This document shows positions 25,004 to 33,841 of a stretch of DNA of 64,000 nucleotides, one piece after another. The notes under the pieces are model-generated. The model was not told the DNA's origin. It made no database searches and saw only the letters and a program-made list of their open reading frames with translations. Within the stretch, counting starts at the first letter, position 1, and every line of letters starts with the position of its first letter. A program made the position numbers and the translations under genes. The stretch comes from Pseudomonas sp. PB101 (GTDB lineage Bacteria; Pseudomonadota; Gammaproteobacteria; Pseudomonadales; Pseudomonadaceae), in the NCBI RefSeq assembly GCF_009764265.1, contig NZ_RWIR01000092.1:372001-436000 (forward strand), read 5' to 3'.

Positions 25004-25026
25004 CCGTCGAAGGTCCTGCGGACCTT

Positions 25027-25120
25027 ATCGCGAGCAAGCTCGCTCCCACAGTGGATTTTCAGTATTCGCACAATTGTGTGAACACCGCTGAACCCTGTGG
25101 GAGCTAGCCTGCTAGCGATT
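25027..25120. repeat. REP doublet with one diverged unit
   Basis: A standard unit (ATCGCGAGCAAGCTCGCTCC) near 25027 faces an altered inverted unit ending in GAGCTAGCCTGCTAGCGAT, in which both stem arms have changed together so that pairing is kept. Confidence 0.88.
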
Positions 25121-25162
25121 GACCGCGAAGCGGTCGCACCTCAATTTTCCTCTCATAAGCTA

Positions 25163-25182
25163 ATTCTAAAAAGTTATTTATT
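25163..25182. promoter_or_regulatory. AT-rich activator box upstream of tauA
   Basis: ATTCTAAAAAGTTATTTATT lies about 70 bases upstream of tauA in a markedly AT-rich region. 15 of its 20 positions match a stretch upstream of the sfnB operon (38646-38665), and its AAAAGTTATT core recurs upstream of the orphan metQ. A CysB-type activator site is the likely explanation. Confidence 0.5.
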
Positions 25183-25250
25183 TTCGACTTCTTAGATCAT
25201 TTAGTCTCCTTATCACGCCGACACTCGGTCGCCTGACAAGGAGCTTTCTG

Positions 25251-26228
25251 ATGAAACTGACTTTCCCTCTACGCTTGCTGGCGGCCGCTACTTTGGCAGC
25301 AGCCAGTTTGCTCGCCCAGGCGGCCGACGTCACCGTCGCCTACCAGACCACCGTTGACCCGGCGAAAGTCGCCCAGGCCGACGGCGCTTACGAAAAAGCC
25401 ACCAAGGCCGATATCAGCTGGCGCAAATTCGACAACGGTGCCGACATCATCGCTGCCATCGCCTCCGGCGACGTGCAGATCGGCTACCTCGGTTCCAGCC
25501 CACTGACCGCTGCAATCACTCGCAAAGTCCCGGTGGAAACCTTCCTCATCGCCACCCAGATCGGCGCCGCCGAAGCCCTGGTCGCCCGTGACGGTTCCGG
25601 GATCAAGACCCCGCAAGACCTGATCGGCAAGAAGATCGCCGTGCCGTTCGTTTCCACCGGCCACTACAGCCTGCTCGCCGCGCTGAAGCACTGGAACATC
25701 GACCCATCGAAAGTCACCGTCCTCAACCTGGCACCGCCAGCGATCATCGCCGCCTGGAAACGCGGTGACATCGACGCCACCTACGTCTGGGACCCGGCTC
25801 TTGGTGTGGCCAAGGAAAACGGCAAGGTACTGATCACCTCCGGCGAACTGGCCAAGTTCGGTGCCCCGACCTTCGACGCCTGGATCGTGCGCAAGGATTT
25901 CGCCGAGAAGCACCCGGAGATCGTCACCGCGTTCGCCAAAGTGACCCTGGATGCCTACGCCGACTACCGCAAAGACCCGCAAGCCTGGCTCGCCAATCAA
26001 GGCAACGTCGACAAGCTGGTAAAACTGTCCGGCGCCAAGGCCAGCGACATTCCGCTGCTGCTGCAAGGCAACGTCTACCCGTTGGCGGCTGATCAGGTCA
26101 TCACCCTCGGCGCGCCGACCACCAAGGCCATCACCGACACAGCGGCGTTCCTCAAGGAACAAGGCAAGGTCGAGGCCGTGCTGCCGGACTACGCGCCGTA
26201 CGTCAGCGCCAAATTCATCACCAACTGA
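25251..26228 (+). CDS. tauA: Taurine ABC transporter substrate-binding protein
   Basis: The 325-residue periplasmic protein has a signal peptide (MKLTFPLRLLAAATLAAASL ... LLAQA) and the SsuA/TauA fold, with DVTVAYQTTVDPAKVAQADG, VQIGYLGSSPLTAAI and the ligand-binding PFVSTGHYSLLAAL. The first gene of a tauABCD operon that imports taurine and releases sulfite when sulfate is short. The AT-rich box upstream of it fits sulfur-starvation control. Confidence 0.94.
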   Translation: MKLTFPLRLLAAATLAAASLLAQAADVTVAYQTTVDPAKVAQADGAYEKATKADISWRKFDNGADIIAAIASGDVQIGYLGSSPLTAAITRKVPVETFLIATQIGAAEALVARDGSGIKTPQDLIGKKIAVPFVSTGHYSLLAALKHWNIDPSKVTVLNLAPPAIIAAWKRGDIDATYVWDPALGVAKENGKVLITSGELAKFGAPTFDAWIVRKDFAEKHPEIVTAFAKVTLDAYADYRKDPQAWLANQGNVDKLVKLSGAKASDIPLLLQGNVYPLAADQVITLGAPTTKAITDTAAFLKEQGKVEAVLPDYAPYVSAKFITN

Positions 26229-26243
26229 TCGGGAGTCAACGCG

Positions 26244-27038
26244 ATGGCTTTGCTACAGCTGGAGCGCATCAGCGCACAGTACCCCGGCAACCCGGAACCG
26301 GTGTTGGCGGATATCTCCCTAAGCCTTGGGCCCCGGCAATTGCTGGTTGCCCTCGGCCCGTCCGGCAGTGGCAAGACTTCGCTGTTGAACCTGATTGCCG
26401 GTTTCGTCGAACCCAGCGCCGGGCGCATCACCCTCGACGGCGTGCCCGTCAAAGGCCCGAGTGCCGAGCGCGGCGTGGTGTTCCAGGACGACGCGCTGTT
26501 GCCGTGGCAAGACGTGCTGGCCAACGTCGGCTTCGGCCTGGAGCTGGCCGGCATCGCCCGGAACAAACGCGAGGCCCGCGCCCGGGAAATGCTCGCCCTG
26601 GTCGATCTTTCCGGTTTTGAACAGCGCCGCATCTGGCAGCTTTCCGGCGGCCAGAAGCAGCGAGTCGGCCTGGCCCGCGCCCTCGCCGCCGACCCGCGCG
26701 TGTTGCTGATGGACGAACCTTTCGGCGCCCTCGACGCCTTCACCCGCGAGCAGATGCAGGAGCTGTTGCTGCAAGTCTGGCAACGCACCGCCAAACCGGT
26801 GTTCCTGATTACCCACGACATCGAAGAAGCCGTGTTCCTCGCCACCGACCTGATTCTGTTGGCGCCCAACCCGGGGCAAATCGTCGAGCGCCTGAGCCTC
26901 GATTTCGGTCAGCGTTATGCCGCCGGTGAGTCGGCCCGCTCGATCAAATCCGACCCGCGCTTCATCGAAACCCGCGAACACGTACTCGCCAAAGTGTTCT
27001 CCCAACGCAGCGCCGCCCAGCGGCAGGAGCGCGCATGA
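26244..27038 (+). CDS. tauB: Taurine ABC transporter ATPase
   Basis: The 264-residue ATPase has Walker A GPSGSGKTS at residues 38-46, a Q loop in VVFQDDALLPW, the signature LSGGQKQR, Walker B VLLMDEPFGALD and the switch His of ITHDIEEA. It powers taurine uptake. It follows tauA by 15 bases and overlaps tauC by four (ATGA). Confidence 0.95.
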   Translation: MALLQLERISAQYPGNPEPVLADISLSLGPRQLLVALGPSGSGKTSLLNLIAGFVEPSAGRITLDGVPVKGPSAERGVVFQDDALLPWQDVLANVGFGLELAGIARNKREARAREMLALVDLSGFEQRRIWQLSGGQKQRVGLARALAADPRVLLMDEPFGALDAFTREQMQELLLQVWQRTAKPVFLITHDIEEAVFLATDLILLAPNPGQIVERLSLDFGQRYAAGESARSIKSDPRFIETREHVLAKVFSQRSAAQRQERA

Positions 27039-27868
27039 GCAGTTATGAAATTCCCGTCGCGGCGATAAAGCCAGGCACCCCCGTGACTGCGCCACGACGC
27101 AGCTTGAGCACGCGCTGGATCAGTGTGCTGACGTTGGTCGCTCTCGTTGCCATTTGGTGGGCCGTGACGGCGACCGGTTTGATCGAGCCGCTGTTCCTGC
27201 CACCACCTTCGGCCGTGCTGCAAAAAGGCTGGCTGCTGGCGACCTCGGGTTATATGGACTCAACCTTGTGGCAGCACCTCGGCGCGAGTCTGAGCCGCAT
27301 CGGCCTGGGCCTCGGTTTTGCGATTCTCACCGCCGTGCCGGTGGGCATCGCCATCGGCGCCAACCGTATCGCCCGTGGCGTGCTCGATCCGCTGATCGAG
27401 TTTTACCGGCCGATTCCACCGCTGGCCTACCTGCCGCTGATCGTGATCTGGTGCGGCATCGGTGAATTGTCGAAAGTGCTGCTGATCTACCTGGCGATCT
27501 TCGCCCCGATTGCCATCGCCACCGCCACCGGTGTGCGCACGGTCGACCCGGCCAAATTGCGTGCCGCACAGTCGCTGGGCGCAACGCGTGTGCAGTTGAT
27601 CCGCCACGTGATTTTGCCGAGTGCCTTGCCGGACATCCTGACCGGTGTGCGCATTGGCCTCGGTGTCGGTTGGTCGACGTTGGTCGCCGCTGAATTGATC
27701 GCCGCCACCAGCGGCCTGGGTTTCATGGTGCAGTCGGCCGCGCAGTTCCTGGTCACCGATGTGGTGGTGCTGGGGATTCTGGTGATCGCGCTGATCGCCT
27801 TCGCGATGGAGTTGGGCCTGCGTGCCCTGCAACGCAAACTGGTGCCGTGGCATGGCCAGGCCCACTGA
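27035..27868 (+). CDS. tauC: Taurine ABC transporter permease
   Basis: The 277-residue protein has six or so membrane helices, starting at WISVLTLVALVAIWWAVTAT, and the permease EAA-like loop AQSLGATRVQLIRHVILPSA that docks on TauB. The start overlaps the tauB stop, confirming coupling. TauD follows after 44 bases. Confidence 0.95.
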   Translation: MSSYEIPVAAIKPGTPVTAPRRSLSTRWISVLTLVALVAIWWAVTATGLIEPLFLPPPSAVLQKGWLLATSGYMDSTLWQHLGASLSRIGLGLGFAILTAVPVGIAIGANRIARGVLDPLIEFYRPIPPLAYLPLIVIWCGIGELSKVLLIYLAIFAPIAIATATGVRTVDPAKLRAAQSLGATRVQLIRHVILPSALPDILTGVRIGLGVGWSTLVAAELIAATSGLGFMVQSAAQFLVTDVVVLGILVIALIAFAMELGLRALQRKLVPWHGQAH

Positions 27869-27912
27869 TGACTCCCACAAAAAACACGGCACCCGGATTC
27901 AAGAGAACCACC

Positions 27913-28755
27913 ATGAGCCAACTGACCATCGTCCCCCTAAGCTCTGCCCTCGGCGCGCAAATCAGCGGCATCGATATCAGCCAACCGCTGAACCCGGAGC
28001 AGCGCGATGCCATCGAGCAGGCCCTGCTCAAGCATCAGGTCCTGTTCTTCCGCAACCAACCGATCACGCCGCAGCAACAGGCACGCTTCGCGGCGAATTT
28101 CGGCGACCTGCACATTCACCCGATCTACCCGAATGTGCCGGAGCAACCGCAAGTGCTGATCCTCGACACCGCCGTCACCGACGTGCGCGATAACGCGATC
28201 TGGCACACCGACGTGACCTTCCTGCCGACCCCGGCCATGGGCGCAGTGCTCAGCGCCAAGCTGCTGCCGGAGTTTGGCGGCGATACGTTGTGGGCCAGCG
28301 GGATTGCGGCGTATGAAGCCCTGTCGGCGCCGATGAAAACCTTGCTCGAAGGCCTGACCGCCACCCACGAGTTCACCCGTTCGTTCCCGCTGGAGCGCTA
28401 TGGCAACACGCCCGAGGCGCTGACCCAATGGGAAGAAGCACGACGCAAGAATCCGCCGCTGTCTCACCCGGTGATCCGCACGCACCCGGTAAGCGGACGG
28501 CGCTCGTTGTTCGTCAACGAAGGTTTCACCTCGAAGATCAACGAACTGTCGGAAACCGAAAGCGAGGCGATTCTGAAGTTTTTGTTCGCCCACTCCACGC
28601 GGCCGGAATTCACCATTCGCTGGCGCTGGCAGCAGGACGACATCGCGTTCTGGGACAACCGCGTGACCCAGCATTACGCGGTGGATGATTACCGGCCGGC
28701 GCGGCGGGTGATGCAGCGGGCGACGGTGTTGGGGGATGTGCCGTTTTTCAGATAG
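27913..28755 (+). CDS. tauD: Taurine dioxygenase
   Basis: The 280-residue Fe(II)/2-oxoglutarate oxygenase splits taurine to sulfite and aminoacetaldehyde. The facial triad is intact: His98 and Asp100 in AIWHTDVTF and His254 in VTQHYAVDDYRP, with Arg265 for 2-oxoglutarate. These match E. coli TauD His99, Asp101 and His255. ATG at 27913 gives the standard N-terminus MSQLTIVPLSSALGAQISGI. Confidence 0.95.
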   Translation: MSQLTIVPLSSALGAQISGIDISQPLNPEQRDAIEQALLKHQVLFFRNQPITPQQQARFAANFGDLHIHPIYPNVPEQPQVLILDTAVTDVRDNAIWHTDVTFLPTPAMGAVLSAKLLPEFGGDTLWASGIAAYEALSAPMKTLLEGLTATHEFTRSFPLERYGNTPEALTQWEEARRKNPPLSHPVIRTHPVSGRRSLFVNEGFTSKINELSETESEAILKFLFAHSTRPEFTIRWRWQQDDIAFWDNRVTQHYAVDDYRPARRVMQRATVLGDVPFFR

Positions 28756-28772
28756 ATGACTGCTGCGCAGTC

Positions 28773-28838
28773 AATCGCTGGCAAGCCAGCTCCTACAAAG
28801 ACCCATACATTCTGTAGGAGCCGGCTTGCCGGCGATGC
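28773..28838. repeat. REP doublet
   Basis: AATCGCTGGCAAGCCAGCTC at 28773 and the inverted TGTAGGAGCCGGCTTGCCGG ending near 28838 flank a short loop between tauD and the convergent aldo-keto reductase gene. These are a GGCTTGCC sub-type differing from most REPs in the window. Confidence 0.88.
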
Positions 28839-28848
28839 GATCTGCAGG

Positions 28849-29886
28849 TTACTCAGCCGTCGAAGGCTTCTCCCAAAGATTGATCCCGCCCTCTTGGGCA
28901 AACCGGTCAATCTCCGCCAGCTCATCCGCACTGAAGCTCAGGTTCTTCAACGCCCCGACGTTCTCGATGATCTGCTCGGGCCGGCTCGCGCCGATCAATG
29001 CCGAAGTGACCCGAGGATCGCGCAGCGTCCAGGCCAGCGCCAGTTGCGCCAGGCTCTGGCCACGACGTTTGGCGATTTCGTTGAGCGCACGAACCTGCGC
29101 GATGTTGGCGTCGGACAAATGCGCTGCCTGCAACGAACCACCGCCCGGACGATTGACCCGCGCATCCGCCGGTACGCCGTTGAGGTACTTGTCAGTCAGC
29201 AATCCCTGCGCCAGCGGCGTGAAGGCGATCACGCCCGTGCCGAGTTCATCCGTGGTGTCCAGCAGGTCTTTTTCCACCCAGCGGTTGAGCAGGTTGTACG
29301 CCGGTTGGTGGATCAGCAACGGCACCTTCCACTCCTTGAGCAACGCCGCCATTTCCCGGGTTTTCACCCCGGAATAGGACGAGATGCCGATGTACAACGC
29401 CTTGCCCTGTTGCACCGCTGTGGCCAGTGCGCTGGCGGTTTCTTCCAGAGGCGTGTCCGGATCAAAACGGTGGGAATAGAAGATGTCGACGTAATCCACG
29501 CCCAGGCGTTGCAGGCTCTGGTCGAGACTGGCCAGCACGTACTTGCGCGAACCGCCGCCCTGACCGTAAGGGCCAGGCCACATGTCCCAACCGGCCTTGC
29601 TGGAAATGATCAGTTCGTCGCGGTACTGCTTGAAGTCTTCGCGCAGCAGACGGCCGAAGTTGATCTCGGCGCTGCCATACGGCGGGCCGTAGTTGTTGGC
29701 CAGGTCGAAATGGTTGATGCCCAGGTCGAACGCTGTACGCAACAACGCGCGCTGGGTATCGATCGGCGTGCTGTCGCCAAAGTTGTGCCACAGGCCCAAC
29801 GACAGCGCGGGCAGCACCAGACCGCTGCGGCCCACGCGGCGGTAAGGGATGGAGTCGTAGCGGTTTTCGGCAGCGGTATAAGTCAT
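28849..29886 (-). CDS. Aldo-keto reductase, YghZ-like
   Basis: The 345-residue NADPH-dependent reductase has a TIM-barrel with the catalytic tetrad visible: Asp and Tyr in FDLANNYGPPYGSAE, Lys in IISSKAGW and His in FYSHRFDPDTP, plus the coenzyme loop LIGASRPEQIIENV. It resembles E. coli YghZ (GpR, L-glyceraldehyde 3-phosphate reductase, 346 residues). The start at 29886 follows GAGAGGAT; an upstream extension is not coding-like. It is a single gene between REPs and a spacer. Confidence 0.9.
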   Translation of the reverse strand: MTYTAAENRYDSIPYRRVGRSGLVLPALSLGLWHNFGDSTPIDTQRALLRTAFDLGINHFDLANNYGPPYGSAEINFGRLLREDFKQYRDELIISSKAGWDMWPGPYGQGGGSRKYVLASLDQSLQRLGVDYVDIFYSHRFDPDTPLEETASALATAVQQGKALYIGISSYSGVKTREMAALLKEWKVPLLIHQPAYNLLNRWVEKDLLDTTDELGTGVIAFTPLAQGLLTDKYLNGVPADARVNRPGGGSLQAAHLSDANIAQVRALNEIAKRRGQSLAQLALAWTLRDPRVTSALIGASRPEQIIENVGALKNLSFSADELAEIDRFAQEGGINLWEKPSTAE

Positions 29887-30124
29887 CGAATCCTCTCTTG
29901 TCGGTCTTGAATCTGGTATCGACTGCTTTGCCAGTCGCCCAGCATACGCCCGCGCGGACACCAGAAAAGCCGGGATTCGACTAATAGCTGAAACGTTTCA
30001 CAAAAAACCCGATCTGCCCGCAGCATTGAACAAGGCAGCGACAGGCTTGCGCGATCAGGGTCGACAGGAACACAGTCGCCAAAGCAACGAACAGGCGATA
30101 CCTGTCGCAAGGATGGAGCAAACC

Positions 30125-30385
30125 ATGCACACCACGATCATCATCACTTTCGGCCTGGTCCTGCTCGCGATGATGCTGTTCATCGGCGAGAAACTCGGCT
30201 TCAGCCGCCAGACGCTCACCTTCAGTTTTGTGATCCTGTGGCTGGCGCTGACGGTGATCAACGGCGCCATCGGCATAGTGTCCGCCGGTCAGTCGCTGAG
30301 TACGGAACTGGGGATCGGCACGATGGTGTTCAGCATTCCGGTGGCGGCGCTGGTGTTGTTCATGGTGCTCAGCGCCGAGAGCTGA
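30125..30385 (+). CDS. Small three-helix membrane protein
   Basis: The 86-residue protein is almost entirely hydrophobic, with three predicted membrane helices (THTIIIITFG-type start to MMLFIG, FSFVILWLALTVINGAIGIV, and MVFSIPVAALVLFMVL). The start at 30125 has GGAG seven bases upstream. It converges on betT with only 24 bases between. I do not recognise its family; the position suggests no clear role. Confidence 0.7.
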   Translation: MHTTIIITFGLVLLAMMLFIGEKLGFSRQTLTFSFVILWLALTVINGAIGIVSAGQSLSTELGIGTMVFSIPVAALVLFMVLSAES

Positions 30386-30409
30386 AAGCCCCGGCGCCCT
30401 GCCCCGCGA

Positions 30410-32404
30410 TCAACGCACCAGATGCAGGAACTGCATGTGCCGTTCGTACTGGTCGAGGATGTCGTTGATGATCTGCTCCTTGGTGTAGCCCATCAGATCG
30501 TAGTCCTGACTGCCCTCGCTCAAATGCACTTCGGCCCGGTAATAACGGCGATTGTTGAGTTGCTTGGAACCCATGCCGCCACGAGCAAAGGACGGCGTGA
30601 AGTAACCGCGCATCTGCACCTGATAAACGAACGGATGCTGATCGCCATGGCCGATTTCCAGGCTGACGCTGTCATTGGCCGGGTCCGGGTGTGTCGCTAC
30701 GTGCAAACCCTTTTCGATGAACACGGCAGAGACTTCTTCAATCGCCGGGCGCACCGTCGTGTCGAGGAAGCGATAGACCTCATCGCGCGACGGAAAATGC
30801 ACCGCCTGGCTCAAGCGTTGCCGCCAGCCGCCGCGCCGGGAACCGGACACCGGCGCCAGGGAATGCATCTGCGCGATCTGCTTCTGCGACTCCAGATAAA
30901 ACGCCTTGTGCAGCCCCCACATCATCAACAGCAGGATCAACGAGAACGGCAACGACGTCAGGACCACCGCCGACTTCAGTGCATCGATGCTGCCCGAGAA
31001 CAGCAAGGCACTGGTCACCAGCGCAGTCATTGCGCCCCAGAACACCCGCAGCCATTTCGGCCCGTCTTCATCGGGATTGCCGCCCTTGGCGGACAGCGTC
31101 GAGAGCACCACGGTGCCGGAGTCGGCCGAGGTGACGAAGAACACGAAGCTAATGAACACCGTGACCGCGATGACGGTTTTGCTCCACGGGTAGGTTTCCA
31201 GCAGCAGATAAAGAGTCATCGACGGGTTGTCGATGGCCGACATGCCCAGCGCGCTCATGCCGTGGTTGAGCACCTGGTCGATGGCGCTGTTGCCGAAGAT
31301 CGACATCCACGCCAGGGTGAAGCCGAGCGGAATCAGCAGCACGCCGAAGACGAATTCGCGGATGGTCCGGCCACGGGAAATCCGCGCGATGAACAGGCCC
31401 ACGAACGGCGACCAGGCAATCCACCAGGCCCAATAGAACACCGTCCAGCCGCCCAGCCAGTCGCTGGGTTTGTCGTAGGCGTAAAGGTCGAAACTCTTCA
31501 TCGGCAAGGCGCCGAGATAATCGCCGACGTTCTGGATCAGGGTATTGAGCAAATGCTGCGTGGGGCCGGCGAACAACACGAACAGCAGCAGCGCACAGGC
31601 CAGCAGCATGTTGATGTCGGACATCACCCGCACGCCCTTGTCGACGCCGGATACGGCAACGATGATCGCCGCACCCATCATCAGCGTGATCAGGCCGACC
31701 TGAATCCATTGGGTGTGGGCGATGCCGAACAGGTAGTCCAGGCCCGAGTTGAGGTGCAACACGCCAAAGCCCATGTCGGCACCGAGGCCGAACACCGTGG
31801 CGATGATGCCGAAGCCATCCACCGCGTAGCCGATGGGGCCGTTGATGCGCTTGCCAATCAGCGGGTACAGCGCCGAGCGCAGGGCCAGCGGCAGGTTATG
31901 CCGGTAGGCAAAGTAGGCCAGCGCCATGCCGACAAAGGCGAATACACCCCAGCCATGCAGGCCCCAGTGCAGAAACAGAATCTGCATCGCCTGGCGCGCC
32001 GCATCCGCCGTACCGGCCTCGCCCTGGGGCGGTTGCAGCATGTGGGTCAGCGGCTCGGACACGCAGAAGAAAAACAGGGTGATGCTGATCCCGGCGGCGA
32101 ACAACATGCCGGCCCAGGACAGGTAACTGAATTCGGGCTCGTCGTGGTCGGCACCGAGTTTGATCTTGCCGTAGCCCGATAACGCGGTGACCACCACGAA
32201 GACCAGATACAGGGTCATCGCCAGCAGGTAATACCAGCCGACCGTGTTGGCCGCCCAGTTTTGCGCCGCCAGCAACCAGGCACCGGCCTGCTCGGGCATG
32301 GCGATGACAACGATGCCAAACAACAGAATGAAACTCGCCGAGAACCAGAACACCGGCGGATTCATGCGGATCAGACCGCTTGGAGGAATGGACGATGCAC
32401 TCAT
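30410..32404 (-). CDS. betT: High-affinity choline transporter BetT
   Basis: The 664-residue BCCT transporter has about 12 membrane helices, the family signature WTVFYWAWWIAWSPFVGLFI around residue 315, and a long cytoplasmic C-terminal domain (from about residue 510) as in osmoregulated BetT. It imports choline, with proton symport in E. coli BetT, for glycine betaine synthesis or catabolism. A BetI-type inverted repeat lies about 95 bases upstream. No betIBA genes are in the window. Confidence 0.92.
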   Translation of the reverse strand: MSASSIPPSGLIRMNPPVFWFSASFILLFGIVVIAMPEQAGAWLLAAQNWAANTVGWYYLLAMTLYLVFVVVTALSGYGKIKLGADHDEPEFSYLSWAGMLFAAGISITLFFFCVSEPLTHMLQPPQGEAGTADAARQAMQILFLHWGLHGWGVFAFVGMALAYFAYRHNLPLALRSALYPLIGKRINGPIGYAVDGFGIIATVFGLGADMGFGVLHLNSGLDYLFGIAHTQWIQVGLITLMMGAAIIVAVSGVDKGVRVMSDINMLLACALLLFVLFAGPTQHLLNTLIQNVGDYLGALPMKSFDLYAYDKPSDWLGGWTVFYWAWWIAWSPFVGLFIARISRGRTIREFVFGVLLIPLGFTLAWMSIFGNSAIDQVLNHGMSALGMSAIDNPSMTLYLLLETYPWSKTVIAVTVFISFVFFVTSADSGTVVLSTLSAKGGNPDEDGPKWLRVFWGAMTALVTSALLFSGSIDALKSAVVLTSLPFSLILLLMMWGLHKAFYLESQKQIAQMHSLAPVSGSRRGGWRQRLSQAVHFPSRDEVYRFLDTTVRPAIEEVSAVFIEKGLHVATHPDPANDSVSLEIGHGDQHPFVYQVQMRGYFTPSFARGGMGSKQLNNRRYYRAEVHLSEGSQDYDLMGYTKEQIINDILDQYERHMQFLHLVR

Positions 32405-32496
32405 GTACGGTGCACCTCGAAGGGGAAAATCGTGGCTGTAGAAATCGGACTCAGCAAAGGCAAGCCTCCTGTTGTGAGCGGGCAGCGAACCACCGG

Positions 32497-32524
32497 TTTA
32501 ACTTGAATGAACGTTCAAGTTAAA
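32497..32524. promoter_or_regulatory. BetI-type operator
   Basis: TTTAACTTGAA (32497-32507) and TTCAAGTTAAA (32514-32524) are perfect 11-bp arms around the 6-base spacer TGAACG. The size and TTGAA/TTCAA core fit the TetR-family repressor BetI, and the position upstream of betT supports choline-responsive repression. Confidence 0.75.
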
Positions 32525-32611
32525 CATGGATAGGGGGCTAAGGACTAATCGCAGGGCTCGGCGGTGGTGTTCTTACGCTAGCTCAAGGGAGGAAATAAGC
32601 AGGATTTAAAA

Positions 32612-32673
32612 GCTTCGCGAGCAGGCTCGCTCCCACAGAGGAACGCATTCCAATGTGGGAGCGAGCCTGCTCC
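32612..32673. repeat. REP doublet, right unit truncated
   Basis: CTTCGCGAGCAGGCTCGCTC at 32612 faces GTGGGAGCGAGCCTGCTC near 32655, after which the expected GCGAAG is replaced by unrelated CGGGCGGC. Confidence 0.85.
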
Positions 32674-32723
32674 GGGCGGCGTTCCGACGAAGAGGTCGGG
32701 ACAGTCAATGAAGATTCAGGAGC

Positions 32724-33650
32724 TTACTTCTGCGCCCCATCATCATGCTGCAGGTTCGCCTGGGTCAGGTTGCTGCCCGCCGGCACGCTACGGGTCAGCC
32801 AGACATTGCCGCCTATGGTCGAACCCTGGCCGATGGTGATCCGCCCGAGAATCGTCGCCCCGGCATAGATCACCACGTCATCCTCGACAATCGGGTGCCG
32901 CGGCTGGCCTTTCTGCAACTGACCGTCTTCGTCCGCCGGGAAGCGCTTGGCGCCCAGGGTAACGGCCTGATAAATCCGCACGCGCTCGCCAATGATCGCC
33001 GTCTCGCCAATCACCACGCCTGTGCCGTGGTCGATGAAGAAACTGCGGCCGATCTGCGCACCGGGGTGGATGTCGATGCCAGTAGCCGAGTGGGCGATTT
33101 CCGCACTGATCCGCGCCAGCAACGGCAGCCCGGCGCGGTACAAATGGTGGGCAAGACGGTGGTGAATGACCGCCAGAATCCCCGGATAGCACAACAGCAC
33201 TTCATCGACACTGCGCGCCGCCGGGTCACCGTGATAGGCCGCCAGCACGTCGGTGTCCAACAGGCTGCGCAGCCCCGGCAGAGCAAGGGCGAAGTCCTGA
33301 ATGATCTGGATGGTCCTGGCTTCGATTTCGGTATCGGCCTGAGCACTGTGGCGCGCGGCGTAGCGCAGTTCGAGCCGCGCCTGGGCCAACAGCGCGTTCA
33401 GCGCCACATCCAGGGTATGGCCGACGTAGAAGTCTTCGCTCTCCTCGCGCAGGTCAACCGGCCCCAGTCGCATCGGGAACAGCGCACCGCACAAGGCTTC
33501 GAGAATCTCTGCCATGGCCGCCCGGGAGGGCAGCTCGCGACCGCCCTGTTCGGTACTGGCCCGGCCATTTTGCGCTCGCCACTGCTCACGCGCGGTGCGC
33601 AGCTGGCTGACGATGGTCTGCAATTGCCAATGGCTGGAACGCTCACTCAC
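32724..33650 (-). CDS. epsC: Serine O-acetyltransferase, EpsC type
   Basis: The 308-residue enzyme acetylates serine for cysteine synthesis. The C-terminal half is a left-handed hexapeptide helix (IDIHPGAQIGRSFFIDHGTG, VVIGETAIIGERVRIYQAVT), with the catalytic His in DHGTGVVIGE. GTG at 33650 is chosen for the upstream GAGGAG; another GTG 14 codons earlier has no ribosome site. It diverges from dcyD over a shared 191-base control region. Confidence 0.92.
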   Translation of the reverse strand: MSERSSHWQLQTIVSQLRTAREQWRAQNGRASTEQGGRELPSRAAMAEILEALCGALFPMRLGPVDLREESEDFYVGHTLDVALNALLAQARLELRYAARHSAQADTEIEARTIQIIQDFALALPGLRSLLDTDVLAAYHGDPAARSVDEVLLCYPGILAVIHHRLAHHLYRAGLPLLARISAEIAHSATGIDIHPGAQIGRSFFIDHGTGVVIGETAIIGERVRIYQAVTLGAKRFPADEDGQLQKGQPRHPIVEDDVVIYAGATILGRITIGQGSTIGGNVWLTRSVPAGSNLTQANLQHDDGAQK

Positions 33651-33747
33651 GGTAAAAAACTCCTCACGGGCGACCGGACTGTCTGGCCGCACTGACGGCG
33701 ATTACTTTACGGCAAGGGTTGCGAGGCAAATTAAGAACCAATAGTGC

Positions 33748-33760
33748 TGTACTCAGTACA
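33748..33760. promoter_or_regulatory. 13-bp palindrome in the epsC-dcyD spacer
   Basis: TGTACTCAGTACA is a perfect odd palindrome in the control region shared by the two divergent genes. It could be an operator; the binding protein is not known. Confidence 0.4.
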
Positions 33761-33841
33761 AATGGCTATAAGCGATTGGCGGTTGCCCAGGCTTTGGGGC
33801 GTGCCTATAGTCCTGAGATCTTCCACGGCCAGTACGGACCC

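Noticed and set aside
30422..32182. Long open frame (586 codons) on the plus strand
   Set aside because: Antisense shadow of betT, with a low-complexity His/Gln/Arg-rich translation and no family match.
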